Shown: positions 1 through 8,941, numbered from the stretch's first letter. The stretch: DNA of 16,259 nt from Thermoleophilia bacterium (GCA_025964455.1 JAOPYU010000340.1:1-16259); one strand, 5' to 3'. The notes: a model not told the origin generated them from the letters alone. Made by a program: numbers and translations.

Positions 1-1
1 C

Positions 2-772
2 GATGGCGCCAACCTGAACGCCATCATGGGTCGTGCGCGTCCGGGTGACATGGGTTTCGACATCGTCCACGTCAATGTGCACAAGACGCTGTCCACCCCG
101 CACGGCGGAGGCGGCCCCGGCGCCGGCCCGGTCGCCGTGGCCGAGCGCCTCGCCCACTTGCTTCCCGTGCCGCGCATCGTCCGACGCCCCGACGGCGCCT
201 ACGCCGTCATCGGCGCCGACGCGCCCGACGCCGCCAGCTCGATCGGGTCGGTGTCGCGGTACTTCGGCAACGTCGGCATCCTGATCCGCGCGTGGGCGTA
301 CGTCGTCACGCACGGCCGTGACGGGCTCCGGCGCACGAGCGAACTCGCTGTCGTCAACGCCAACTACCTGCTCGCCCTCGTCCGCGACGTGCTGCCACCG
401 GCCTTCGATCGCCGCTGCATGCACGAGTTCGTGCTTACCGCCGGCGACGTGAAGCGCGCCCACGGCGTGCGCGCGCTCGACCTGGCCAAGCGGCTCATGG
501 ACCACGGCTACCACCCGCCGACCATGTACTTCCCGCTGGTGGTGGAGGAGGCGCTCATGCTCGAGCCCACCGAGACCGAGACGCGCGAGACGCTCGAGGA
601 GTTCGCGGCGGCGCTGCGGTCGGTCGTCGCGGAGGCCGCGAGCGACGCGGAGGTCCTGCGTAGCGCGCCGCACACCACGCTCGTGCGCCGTCTCGACGAG
701 GCCCGCTCCGTGCGTGAGCCCGTCCTCGTCGATCCGAGCGTGCTGGACCACGCGACGCCGCACCCCGGTTGA
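2..772 (+). CDS. gcvPB: Glycine dehydrogenase (decarboxylating) subunit 2, C-terminal part
   Basis: P-protein half of the glycine cleavage system: PLP-dependent decarboxylation of glycine with transfer of the aminomethyl group to the lipoyl H-protein. The reading frame is open from base 2, so the 5' end lies before the window and 256 codons are visible. The diagnostic stretch is NVHKTLSTPHGGGGPG, where the lysine after His is the PLP Schiff-base residue and the glycine-rich loop follows. Downstream segments such as HEFVL and MYFPLVVEEALMLEPTETE are typical of the end of GcvPB chains. The separate beta subunit implies a gcvPA gene upstream, outside the window; most Actinomycetia carry one fused GcvP instead. 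A GC hairpin directly follows the stop codon. Family call very secure; the exact N-terminus cannot be seen. Confidence 0.95.
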   Translation, partial: DGANLNAIMGRARPGDMGFDIVHVNVHKTLSTPHGGGGPGAGPVAVAERLAHLLPVPRIVRRPDGAYAVIGADAPDAASSIGSVSRYFGNVGILIRAWAYVVTHGRDGLRRTSELAVVNANYLLALVRDVLPPAFDRRCMHEFVLTAGDVKRAHGVRALDLAKRLMDHGYHPPTMYFPLVVEEALMLEPTETETRETLEEFAAALRSVVAEAASDAEVLRSAPHTTLVRRLDEARSVREPVLVDPSVLDHATPHPG

Positions 773-777
773 CGCGC

Positions 778-792
778 GCGGGCAACGCCCGC
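778..792 (+). terminator. GC hairpin just after gcvPB
   Basis: GCGGGC (778-783) pairs with GCCCGC (787-792) over an AAC loop, five bases after the gcvPB stop. There is no T-run, so this may be a weak or Rho-assisted terminator, or only an mRNA-stabilising hairpin. It argues against translation of the next gene starting at the TTG that overlaps the gcvPB stop. Confidence 0.3.
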
Positions 793-822
793 ACCCTTGA
801 CCCGGACGGAGCCATCACCCGA

Positions 823-830
823 AAGGGAGG
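823..830 (+). promoter_or_regulatory. Strong Shine-Dalgarno site of the hydrolase
   Basis: AAGGGAGG, seven bases before the GTG at 838. It is one of the best ribosome binding sites in the window and decides the start of the hydrolase gene. Confidence 0.7.
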
Positions 831-837
831 GACCGTC

Positions 838-1770
838 GTGCTCGCCGACTTCATCGCCGCCGCCAAGGACCAGCTGGGAAGCCTCGGCTCGCCCCTGATC
901 GACACCGCACGCCAGGTGCAGGCACAGATCGCGGCGGCCACGCCTGAGAGCGACCGGGCCGGCAGCGACGCCACCACCGTCGACGGGCACCTCGCGACGG
1001 GCCCTCGCCCGACCGCGGACGCCGTCCGCAGCGCCGCGCTGCGGGTCCCGGGCGAAGTCGACCACGAGCGCGCCCGTGCGGATGCCGAGCGCACGCTCGC
1101 CTCGCTCGATTTCTCGCGCCCCGACCTCGTGCTGTGGGTGCCGGCGACCGGATCGCACACGATCCCTGCCGACTGGCAGCGCGCGACTACGGAGCAGTTC
1201 GGCGACCGCGCGAGCCTCGCCCTGGTCGACTATCCCGCAGCGACGGATTTCAACGACAGCGTGTCGACCGGTCAGGAGACGCTGCGCCTCGTGCTCGCCG
1301 GGATCGCCGAGCGTGGAGGCGAGCACCGCGTCTCGATCGCCGGGCACAGCCAAGGCGCGTGGGTGATCGGCGACAGGATCGCGGATCCCACGATCGGCCG
1401 GATGGTGGACCGCGCGATCCTGTACGGCCACCCGGCGCCGGCCCGCGTGGACTGGTCGCGCAGCGGCGATCCCCGCGTGCGCCAGGTCGACCACCCCGAC
1501 GACCCGTTCACCTGGGACGTTACCGGCGGACACCAGGCGCTCGCCGCGATCGACGAGATCCGCGATGGCCGGGGCGCGGATGGTCATCGCCTCGAGGTGC
1601 GCGACACGATCCAGCGTGGGCTCACGGTCGCCGCCACGGCCCTCGTCAACCCGGCGCTCGCCGCGTACCTGGTCGGCCAGCGCGTGACCGCCCAGTCGTG
1701 GGAGGGCACGCGCGACCCGCACCACTACACGCAGGCGTACGGCTCCGGCGCGGGATTCCTCGCGGCGTAG
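838..1770 (+). CDS. Cutinase-like / PE-PPE-type alpha/beta hydrolase
   Basis: 310-residue serine hydrolase of the alpha/beta fold. The nucleophile elbow is visible as GHSQG at residues 169-173 (Ser171), after a hydrophobic strand (HRVSIA). An acid-rich HPDDPFTWD segment (219-227) and a late HHYTQAYG segment (295-302) are plausible sites of the catalytic Asp and His, the order seen in cutinases and PE-PPE esterases. The ester substrate is unknown. I chose the GTG at 838 because AAGGGAGG (823-830) sits seven bases upstream; the in-frame TTG at 769 overlaps gcvPB and lacks such a site. No signal peptide is evident, so it may act in the cytosol or be exported another way. Residues 1-90 look helical and Ala/Asp-rich, outside the hydrolase core. 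Lipase or esterase activity is inference. Confidence 0.8.
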   Translation: MLADFIAAAKDQLGSLGSPLIDTARQVQAQIAAATPESDRAGSDATTVDGHLATGPRPTADAVRSAALRVPGEVDHERARADAERTLASLDFSRPDLVLWVPATGSHTIPADWQRATTEQFGDRASLALVDYPAATDFNDSVSTGQETLRLVLAGIAERGGEHRVSIAGHSQGAWVIGDRIADPTIGRMVDRAILYGHPAPARVDWSRSGDPRVRQVDHPDDPFTWDVTGGHQALAAIDEIRDGRGADGHRLEVRDTIQRGLTVAATALVNPALAAYLVGQRVTAQSWEGTRDPHHYTQAYGSGAGFLAA

Positions 1771-1786
1771 GCATCCGGAAACAACG

Positions 1787-1820
1787 ACGGGCCCGAGAGC
1801 TTCCCTGCTCGCGGGCCCGT
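1787..1820. terminator. Long hairpin between the hydrolase and the convergent 82-residue gene
   Basis: ACGGGCCCGAGAGC (1787-1800) pairs with GCTCGCGGGCCCGT (1807-1820), 13 of 14 bases, with a six-base loop TTCCCT. It lies 16 bases after the hydrolase stop. Read on the minus strand the stem is followed by CGTTGTTTCC, a somewhat T-rich tail; on the plus strand there is no T-run. It may therefore serve both converging transcripts. Confidence 0.65.
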
Positions 1821-1940
1821 AGCTGTAGTTCAGGTGATCGTCGGGCTGGGGTGTCCTTGGGGAGAGGACGTCCCGGCGATCTGTGGGGAGGTATATCTGT
1901 GGTGGGATTCGTGCCCGTCACGGGCCTGCTGACTTGGGGT
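1821..1940. other. Intergenic stretch without a recognisable gene
   Basis: About 120 bases between the hairpin and the stop of the minus-strand 82-residue gene. The only structure I see is a tiny inverted repeat, GCCCGT/ACGGGC, near 1914-1926. Frames crossing it look like shadows. It most likely forms the 3' untranslated region of the minus-strand gene. Confidence 0.4.
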
Positions 1941-2189
1941 TCAGCGGGCTCGCAGCGCGTCGACCAGCGAAGTGGGGGAGACGTCGGTCGGCTCGGACAC
2001 GAACTCTGTATTCGCGCCGACCGGGAGGATCGTGAAGATCGGCTCCTCGTCGACGGGAAGGATGTGGACGGGAGTCTGCAGCCACGGCGGAACGATGCCC
2101 GGGTTCTTCGCCGGCGTCGGGCCGGTGAGCCAGGGCGGAACGATGCCCGGGTTGTCGTTGCGTGCTGTGCTCGTCGTGCTGATCATCAT
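1941..2189 (-). CDS. Unrecognised 82-residue protein with NPGIVPPWL repeats
   Basis: I do not recognise this family. The protein has two copies of NPGIVPPWL (residues 13-21 and 29-37, 16-residue period), then two copies of ILPV (43-46 and 54-57), and an acidic C-terminal third. It has no cysteine, no signal peptide and no membrane segment. The case for coding is good: within the 27 bases of each NPGIVPPWL copy the only two differences are silent (Pro CCG/CCC, Leu CTG/CTC), and the ILPV copies also differ silently. Start codons are adjacent (ATG at 2189 and 2186) behind a weak purine run, GAAAGA. It stands alone, convergent with the hydrolase and downstream of the ABC ATPase terminator. It could be a short binding protein or a peptide precursor; function unknown. 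Confidence 0.6.
   Translation of the reverse strand: MMISTTSTARNDNPGIVPPWLTGPTPAKNPGIVPPWLQTPVHILPVDEEPIFTILPVGANTEFVSEPTDVSPTSLVDALRAR
2079..2153. repeat. Direct repeat encoding NPGIVPPWL
   Basis: Copies at 2079-2105 and 2127-2153 are 25/27 identical and 48 bases apart start to start. They share an exact 20-base core, at 2086-2105 and 2134-2153. Both mismatches fall at third codon positions on the minus strand. Confidence 0.85.
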
Positions 2190-2213
2190 CTCGGAAATCT
2201 TTCGCTCGGTTGG

Positions 2214-2242
2214 CCGAACGACCGGAACATTACCGAACGATC
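2214..2242. promoter_or_regulatory. Direct repeat upstream of the 82-residue gene, possible operator
   Basis: CCGAACGACC (2214-2223) and CCGAACGATC (2233-2242) are 9/10 identical and 19 bases apart, 25-53 bases before the minus-strand start. The surrounding 2190-2330 is clearly richer in A/T than the rest of the window. On the minus strand a TAATGT lies between the copies and could be a -10 element, but I find no convincing -35. Confidence 0.3.
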
Positions 2243-2326
2243 ATGACGCAGTTGACCGATTTCCGGGCAAACGAGCGTTTGGCCACGCATTTGGCCTTCT
2301 TTCCGCCGAATTCTGCGCCGATCCTG

Positions 2327-2361
2327 AAAAAATCCCCGCCAGCGGGGCCGCTGACGGGGAT
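2327..2361 (-). terminator. Rho-independent terminator of the ABC ATPase gene
   Basis: On the minus strand ATCCCCGTCAGCG pairs with CGCTGGCGGGGAT (12 of 13 bases, arms 2349-2361 and 2332-2344) over a four-base loop, followed by six T's (2327-2332). It starts about 40 bases after the stop codon at 2400. This is the most classical intrinsic terminator in the window. Confidence 0.9.
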
Positions 2362-2399
2362 CTATTCGGATTCTACGAGGCGCGAGCGCCCGTTTCTCG

Positions 2400-4544
<2,145 letters not shown>

Positions 4545-4737
4545 GTTCAACCCCCCGCACGCGGGACGGCACAGCGCCCGCGAAATTCGCTCCCTCCCCA
4601 GTTCATCGGGCCCGGGGGCGACGGCGTTTCGACCGGTGGCGACCGATGTCTCAAGTGGGGGTCGAGGAAACGGCCGGTCGTGCCGATATCGAACGAACGG
4701 CGTGTGCGGACCCCAGCCCGTGCGCGCCCCTCCCCGA
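4545..4737. promoter_or_regulatory. Divergent intergenic region between ABC ATPase and membrane protein
   Basis: About 190 bases between two divergent starts, so both promoters should lie here. I cannot identify convincing -35/-10 pairs. The frames that cross the region are in-frame extensions of the neighbours without family support. Confidence 0.4.
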
Positions 4738-5475
4738 ATGCCTGAATCCCTCCGCAGCAACCTCGATCGGCGCCGGTACCGCCTGGCTCAGGCGCTCACC
4801 GTGGCTGGATCCCTCGCCGTCGGCTCGATCGTCGTGGAGCGGCTGTTCTCGGTGTTCCGCGAGGACTTCTTCCTCTACTACCGGGTCTCCGACACGGAGT
4901 ACCACGAGATGCGCGCGGCAGCCGATGGCGCGTTGCCGCTCACGCTCGGTGCCCTGCTGCTCGGCCTGATCGCCTTCATCAGCGTCTGCGGGTTCATCTG
5001 GGCCGAGCGGCGCCGGCTCCGCCAGACCTGCGACCTCGACCACGCATGCCGCCGCAAGCGCACGCGCCTCGTGGTCGAGCGCCTGTCGCCCCAGTCGCTG
5101 TTCGACACGTTCGTGACCCGCACGTCCGCATTCGCAGGTGTCCTGCTCGCGATCTGGCTGCTGCAGTCCAGCCTCGAGCGCGCGTTGAGCGGCTACGGCT
5201 GGGGCCTGGAGTACGCGAACTGGCGCAGCCTGCTGCCGCTGGTGTCCGTCTTCGGCCTGTGCGTGCTCTCGGGCATGCTCGTGGCAGCGGTGTCACTGGT
5301 CGGACTTCGCGCCATCCATGTCCTGGAACGCGCGCTCGCCACCGTGTTCCGTCGCCGGCCGCGCATGCGCGTGCTGGTGCGGCGAAGCTGTGCCTCGGCC
5401 GTCGGCGTGCTGCGAACGCTGCGTGAGCTGATCGGCTGCGACATCCTCTCTCGACCACCACCGATCGCGTGCTGA
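4738..5475 (+). CDS. Predicted four-helix membrane protein, unknown function
   Basis: I do not recognise the family. The 245-residue chain has about four hydrophobic segments: 19-38, 66-90, 130-150 and 165-192. A basic cytosolic-type loop (ERRRLRQTCDLDHACRRKR, 90-108) lies between the second and third segments. A cationic tail (RRRPRMRVLVRR, 205-216) follows the last, and the C-terminus carries two cysteines in GCDILSRPPPIAC. The basic stretches suggest both termini face the cytosol. The start is uncertain: the ATG at 4738 begins MPESLRSNLD and has no clear ribosome site; in-frame upstream codons would add sequence unlike a membrane protein. It stands alone, divergent from the ABC ATPase and closed by a block of hairpins. 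It might be an accessory to the neighbouring transporter, but nothing in the sequence requires this. Confidence 0.65.
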   Translation: MPESLRSNLDRRRYRLAQALTVAGSLAVGSIVVERLFSVFREDFFLYYRVSDTEYHEMRAAADGALPLTLGALLLGLIAFISVCGFIWAERRRLRQTCDLDHACRRKRTRLVVERLSPQSLFDTFVTRTSAFAGVLLAIWLLQSSLERALSGYGWGLEYANWRSLLPLVSVFGLCVLSGMLVAAVSLVGLRAIHVLERALATVFRRRPRMRVLVRRSCASAVGVLRTLRELIGCDILSRPPPIAC

Positions 5476-5484
5476 CCGAGCGAC

Positions 5485-5522
5485 CCGGCCCCCGTGGCCG
5501 GATCACGCTCTCCACGTGATCC
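5485..5522 (+). terminator. Two overlapping hairpins after the membrane-protein gene
   Basis: CCGGCC (5485-5490) pairs with GGCCGG (5496-5501) over CCCGT. GGATCACG (5500-5507) pairs with CGTGATCC (5515-5522) over a seven-base loop. The two share bases 5500-5501, so they compete or coaxially stack. They begin ten bases after the stop codon and run directly into the longer hairpin at 5524. Confidence 0.5.
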
Positions 5523-5523
5523 C

Positions 5524-5596
5524 ACGGCGGGTCACACCCCACACTGCATGGCGACGTTGGTCCGAAGCTACTGCATGGGGTGTGACCCGCCGTTTT
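5524..5596 (+). terminator. Very long perfect inverted repeat, probable terminator
   Basis: ACGGCGGGTCACACCCCA (5524-5541) is perfectly complementary to 5576-5593. After a three-base bulge the stem can extend by TGCA/TGCA (5545-5548 with 5572-5575), giving about 22 base pairs. A TTTT run (5593-5596) follows on the plus strand, matching termination of the membrane-protein transcript. It lies seven bases before the end of nfo, so it may also block converging transcription. The 23-base apical loop and an ACTGCATGG direct repeat (5543-5551, 5570-5578) are not needed by a simple terminator. Confidence 0.7.
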
Positions 5597-5602
5597 GAGT
5601 CT

Positions 5603-6481
5603 TCAGCTCACTGTCGCGAGCGCGCGCTCGCGGAGCGCGCGAGCCGCCGCCACATCCTCGGCCCGTGTGCCGTCGCCGCCACCGGGCACCTCCAGGTAGG
5701 CGCCGAGGTTCGTGAAGCGAGGGTGCGCGAGGAAGGTGCCGAGTCCCTCGCCGATGAGCCCCTCGCCGATGTTGTCGTGCCGGTCGCGGTTGGAGCCGAG
5801 CGGCGTCTTGGAATCGTTGAGGTGCAGGGCGCGCAGGCGTTCGGGTCCGATCGCCTCGTCGAGCGATGCGAGCGCCGCATCGAGCGCGGCGCGATCAGAG
5901 ACGTCCACGCCGCTCGCCCACCAGTGGCACGAATCGATGCACACGCCGAGCCCGGGATGGCGATCAGCAGCCTCCACGAGCAGGGCGAGCTCCTCCGCAT
6001 CCCGGCCGATCGTGCCACCGGTCCCCGCCGTGTTCTCGAGCAGCAACCACGGGGCCGTGCCACCGTCGGCCGCGGCAGTGCCGGCGTCGATCGCGCGCAG
6101 GCAGGCCTTGGCGATGCGATCGGTGCACATGGCGGTGCCGCCGTCGGCCCCCTTGTGTGAGCCCGGGTGGAAGATCACGGCGTCGAGCCCGAGCCGCGCG
6201 CCGATCTCCATCGTCGCGGCGAGCGCTGCCGCGCTCTTCTCCCAGATCTCCGGATCATCGCTCGCGACGTTGATGAGGTAGATGGCGTGCGCGACGGCGC
6301 CTTCCAGGTGCTCCTCGCGGAGCGTCCGGAACCTGTCGATGTTCTCGGGCTTGTGGTTGACCGGGCGCCACATGCGCGGGCTCTGGGTGAACAGCTGCAC
6401 GCCGTCCGCGCCGCACGCGATCGCGCGCTCTGCAGCCTTGTCGATACCGCCGGATGCCGAGACGTGCGCGCCGAAGAACAT
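5603..6481 (-). CDS. nfo: Endonuclease IV (AP endonuclease)
   Basis: Base-excision repair enzyme that cuts DNA 5' of abasic sites and removes 3' blocking groups; TIM barrel with a trinuclear zinc centre. In the 292-residue chain all nine metal-ligand positions can be placed: H65, H105 (FHPGSH), E149 (LLLENTAG), D183 and H186 (CIDSCHWW), H220 (LHLNDSK), D233 and H235 (NRDRH), and E264 (YLEVPGG). Their spacing matches the E. coli enzyme closely. The second ligand pair is usually CHAFAAG; here it is CHWWASG, a mild variant. The ATG at 6481 begins MFFGAHVSASGG, the canonical start of the family, but no ribosome site is evident. The MerR-type gene ends 36 bases upstream on the same strand, so the two may be co-transcribed. 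Confidence 0.96.
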   Translation of the reverse strand: MFFGAHVSASGGIDKAAERAIACGADGVQLFTQSPRMWRPVNHKPENIDRFRTLREEHLEGAVAHAIYLINVASDDPEIWEKSAAALAATMEIGARLGLDAVIFHPGSHKGADGGTAMCTDRIAKACLRAIDAGTAAADGGTAPWLLLENTAGTGGTIGRDAEELALLVEAADRHPGLGVCIDSCHWWASGVDVSDRAALDAALASLDEAIGPERLRALHLNDSKTPLGSNRDRHDNIGEGLIGEGLGTFLAHPRFTNLGAYLEVPGGGDGTRAEDVAAARALRERALATVS

Positions 6482-6517
6482 GTCGCGATCATAGGGCGGG
6501 ACGCATCGCCGCGCGCA

Positions 6518-7321
6518 TCAGCCCGCGTCGGCGCGCGCGATCCAGGCATCGCGGACCCACGCGGCCAGCCCGGCTCGCTCGCCGGCGGCGCCCTCGTAAT
6601 ACGCAGCGAACCGCGGGTCGGTGACGTACATGTCGCCGAGGCCGCGGAGCAGCTCGGGCGCGCACTCGTAGTACCACCGACTCACGTGCGCGCGCCAGGC
6701 CTCGGCCTGCTCGATCGCGGCCGCGCCTGCCGGATCGGCCCCGGACTCCCACAGCAGCACGAGCGCGCGATGGATCCCGTCGGCCTCCAGCCGGATCGCG
6801 CGCCAGTCGGCCGGGGTGTACGTCGACGTGCGCCGCGCGCTGTCTCCATACTCCTCGCGGTCGCCCCAGCGCTCCTTTGTCTCGTCCTCGTGCTCGCGCG
6901 GGTCGAAGCCGCCGAGCGCCGCGATGATCTCCTCGTCCGCTGCCATGCGTGCTCCGGTCGTGTCGTGGTCGTGTTCGCGGTCGAGGGCCCGGTCCAGCGC
7001 ACTGGCGAGCTCCGCCAGCTCTGCCTGTCGCGCACCGACCAGCGCCCGCTGCCTCGTCAGCACCGCACGCCGATCGGTCGCTGGGTCGTCGAGGAGTGCG
7101 CCGATCTCGGCGAGTGACATCCCGAGGCGCCGCCAGACGAGGATGGCCCGCAGCCGTTCGAGCTGCGCCGCGCCGTACAGGCGATACTCGGCCTCGCTGC
7201 GCGCGAGCGGTGTCAGCAGTCCGATGCTGTCGTAGTGGTGCAGTGTCCGCACCGTCACCCCCGAGCGCTCCGCGAGCTGGGCGACGGTGAGCAGCGCGCC
7301 TGTGGTGTGCGTCTCGTCCAT
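6518..7321 (-). CDS. MerR-family regulator with TipAS-type effector domain
   Basis: 267-residue transcription regulator. The N-terminal winged helix is plain: LTVAQLAERSGVTVRTLHHYD (11-31), then GLLTP and YRLYG (46-50). A dimerisation helix covers about 85-115. The C-terminal 130-260 matches the TipAS drug-sensing domain, seen in WGDREEYGDSARRTSTYTPADW (152-173) and MYVTDPRFAAYYEG (231-244). Such proteins bind thiopeptides or other large antibiotics and activate their own promoter. Cys220 (WYYEC) sits in the region where TipAS proteins can have a drug-reactive cysteine, but I have not aligned it. I chose the ATG at 7321 because a MerR-type promoter would start transcription a few bases before it; ATGs at 7333 and 7336 would overlap that promoter's -10. 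nfo follows 36 bases downstream. Confidence 0.88.
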   Translation of the reverse strand: MDETHTTGALLTVAQLAERSGVTVRTLHHYDSIGLLTPLARSEAEYRLYGAAQLERLRAILVWRRLGMSLAEIGALLDDPATDRRAVLTRQRALVGARQAELAELASALDRALDREHDHDTTGARMAADEEIIAALGGFDPREHEDETKERWGDREEYGDSARRTSTYTPADWRAIRLEADGIHRALVLLWESGADPAGAAAIEQAEAWRAHVSRWYYECAPELLRGLGDMYVTDPRFAAYYEGAAGERAGLAAWVRDAWIARADAG

Positions 7322-7331
7322 CGTGGTTCCC

Positions 7332-7362
7332 ATCATGCGCCATGACGCTGCGTCAGGGTCAA
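7332..7362 (-). promoter_or_regulatory. MerR-type promoter and operator of the TipAS-domain regulator
   Basis: On the minus strand TTGACC (7362-7357, a good -35) is separated by 19 bases from CATGAT (7337-7332, 4/6 to the -10 consensus). The over-long 19-bp spacer is the hallmark of promoters activated by MerR proteins. Inside it lies the perfect dyad TGACGC-A-GCGTCA (7355-7343). Transcription would start near 7325, just before the ATG at 7321. This strongly suggests autoregulation. Confidence 0.65.
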
Positions 7363-7393
7363 GTCCGGGCGCGCGGTAGCCTGGCGCGGCCGG

Positions 7394-7399
7394 TATCCT
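7394..7399 (+). promoter_or_regulatory. Putative -10 element of gltX (leaderless)
   Basis: TATCCT ends seven bases before the gltX ATG, the spacing that puts the transcription start at or next to the first codon. No Shine-Dalgarno sequence precedes the ATG. TANNNT -10 boxes at this distance are typical of leaderless actinobacterial genes. No clear -35 is seen. Confidence 0.45.
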
Positions 7400-7406
7400 G
7401 CGCTGC

Positions 7407-8903
7407 ATGACCTCTCCCGCAGTCCGCGTCCGATTCGCTCCGAGCCCCACCGGGACCCTCCACCTGGGGAGCGCCCGCTCGGCGCTCTACAACTGGCTGT
7501 ACGCGCGCCATCACGGCGCGGAGGGCACGTACGTGCTGCGAATCGAGGACACCGACGCGGCACGCAACACCCCGGAGAACGTCGAGCAGGCGCTGCGCGT
7601 GTTCCGCTGGCTCGGGCTCGACTGGGACGAGGGTCCCGGCGTGGATGGTCCGTACGCCCCCTACTTCCAGTCCGAACGTGACGGGGTGTACGGCGAGGCC
7701 TTGACCCACCTGCGCTCGAGCGGCGCGGCGTACCCGTGCTTCTGCACGAAGGAGCAGCTCGACGCCGATCGCGCCGAGGCGCAGGCGGCGAAGCGTCCGT
7801 TCGTCTACACGGGCCGCTGTCGCGAGATCGGGGAGGAGGAGGCCGCCGCGCGCATCGCCGCCGGGGAGACGCACGTGATCCGCTTCCGGGTCCCCGAGAC
7901 GGGCGAGACCGTGGTCCATGACCTCGTCCTGGGCGACGCCGCCTTCGAGAACGCCCTGATCGGTGACTTCGTGATCGCGCGCGGGGATGGTTCGCCGCTC
8001 TACAACTTCGCCAACGTCGTGGACGACGCGTCGATGCACATCACGCACGTGATCCGCGGCAACGACCACCTGTCCAACACCCCGAAGCAGATCCTGCTCT
8101 ATGAGGCGATGGAGCAGCCGCTGCCAGCATTCGCCCACCTGCCGATGGTGCTCGGCGAGGACGGCGCGAAGCTCTCCAAGCGCCGCCACCACACCGCGAC
8201 CGTCGAGCAGCTCGCGAGCGCCGGTTACGCCCCGGCCGCGGTGCGCAACGCGATCGCGCTCGTCGGGTGGAGCAAGGACGGCGAGACGGAGATCATGTCC
8301 ACGGCCGAGCTGGTCGAGAGCTTCGACGTCGCGCGCGTCAAGAAGAGCTCGGCGCAGATCGACTACGCAAAGCTCGCGCACATCAACGGCGAGCACCTGC
8401 GCTCGATGTCAGTGGACGACTGGGCGGCTGGCTACGAGGCATGGCGCGCCGAGTGGCTGCCGAGCGACGACGAGCTGTACCCGGCCGCGCACGCGCTTGC
8501 AGGCGCCGAGGCCGCGCCGCTCGTGCAGGAGAAGTGTTCGACGTGGGGTGAGGTGCCGCAGTACCTCGGCTTCCTGCTCGATCCCTTCACCATGTCGGAG
8601 GCGGCCTGGGCCAAGCTCGAGAAGACGGGCGAGGTCGGCGTACAGGTGCTCGACCACGTGGCACCCATGCTCGAGGGTCTCGAGTCGTTCGAGCTGGAGG
8701 CGCTCGAAGAGGCGCTGCGCGGCACGGCCGACGCGCTCGAGCTCAAGCCAGGCAAGGTCTTCGCACCGATCCGATTCGCGGTCACCGGCCAGACCATCGC
8801 GCCCGGCCTGTGGGAGTCCATCCACGTCCTCGGTCGCGAGCGCTCCGTCGAGCGCATGCGCGCCGCCCGCGACCGCCTCGCCGCCACCCTCGCCAACGCC
8901 TGA
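7407..8903 (+). CDS. gltX: Glutamyl-tRNA synthetase
   Basis: Class I aminoacyl-tRNA synthetase charging tRNA with glutamate in the cytosol. In the 498-residue chain the HIGH motif is HLGS at 19-22 within RFAPSPTGTLHLG, and the KMSKS motif is KLSKR at 255-259. The insert contains CFC (111-113) and Cys138 (YTGRC), reminiscent of the zinc ligands of many bacterial GluRS. The anticodon-binding C-terminal half is complete and the length is normal. Substrate-pocket segments such as LRIEDTD and VVDDASMHITHVIRGNDHL are typical. A single gltX cannot show whether the enzyme also misacylates tRNA-Gln; a gatCAB operon elsewhere would decide that. It stands alone, divergent from the MerR-type gene with 85 bases between starts. 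Confidence 0.97.
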   Translation: MTSPAVRVRFAPSPTGTLHLGSARSALYNWLYARHHGAEGTYVLRIEDTDAARNTPENVEQALRVFRWLGLDWDEGPGVDGPYAPYFQSERDGVYGEALTHLRSSGAAYPCFCTKEQLDADRAEAQAAKRPFVYTGRCREIGEEEAAARIAAGETHVIRFRVPETGETVVHDLVLGDAAFENALIGDFVIARGDGSPLYNFANVVDDASMHITHVIRGNDHLSNTPKQILLYEAMEQPLPAFAHLPMVLGEDGAKLSKRRHHTATVEQLASAGYAPAAVRNAIALVGWSKDGETEIMSTAELVESFDVARVKKSSAQIDYAKLAHINGEHLRSMSVDDWAAGYEAWRAEWLPSDDELYPAAHALAGAEAAPLVQEKCSTWGEVPQYLGFLLDPFTMSEAAWAKLEKTGEVGVQVLDHVAPMLEGLESFELEALEEALRGTADALELKPGKVFAPIRFAVTGQTIAPGLWESIHVLGRERSVERMRAARDRLAATLANA

Positions 8904-8941
8904 GCGTCGGGGGCAAGGCCGAAGCCACCCCTTCTCGCTCA

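Noticed and set aside
769..837. TTG start for the hydrolase overlapping the gcvPB stop
   Set aside because: The GTG at 838 has a strong ribosome site, and the upstream codons pass through a hairpin and give unconvincing protein sequence.
508..1725. A 405-residue minus-strand frame opposite gcvPB and the hydrolase
   Set aside because: Both plus-strand genes have recognisable motifs; the antisense frame shows none.
4545..4760. N-terminal extension of the ABC ATPase
   Set aside because: MalK-type proteins begin just before the first strand, matching MAEIRLSGV at 4544; the extension is Arg/Pro-rich and lies in the divergent promoter region.
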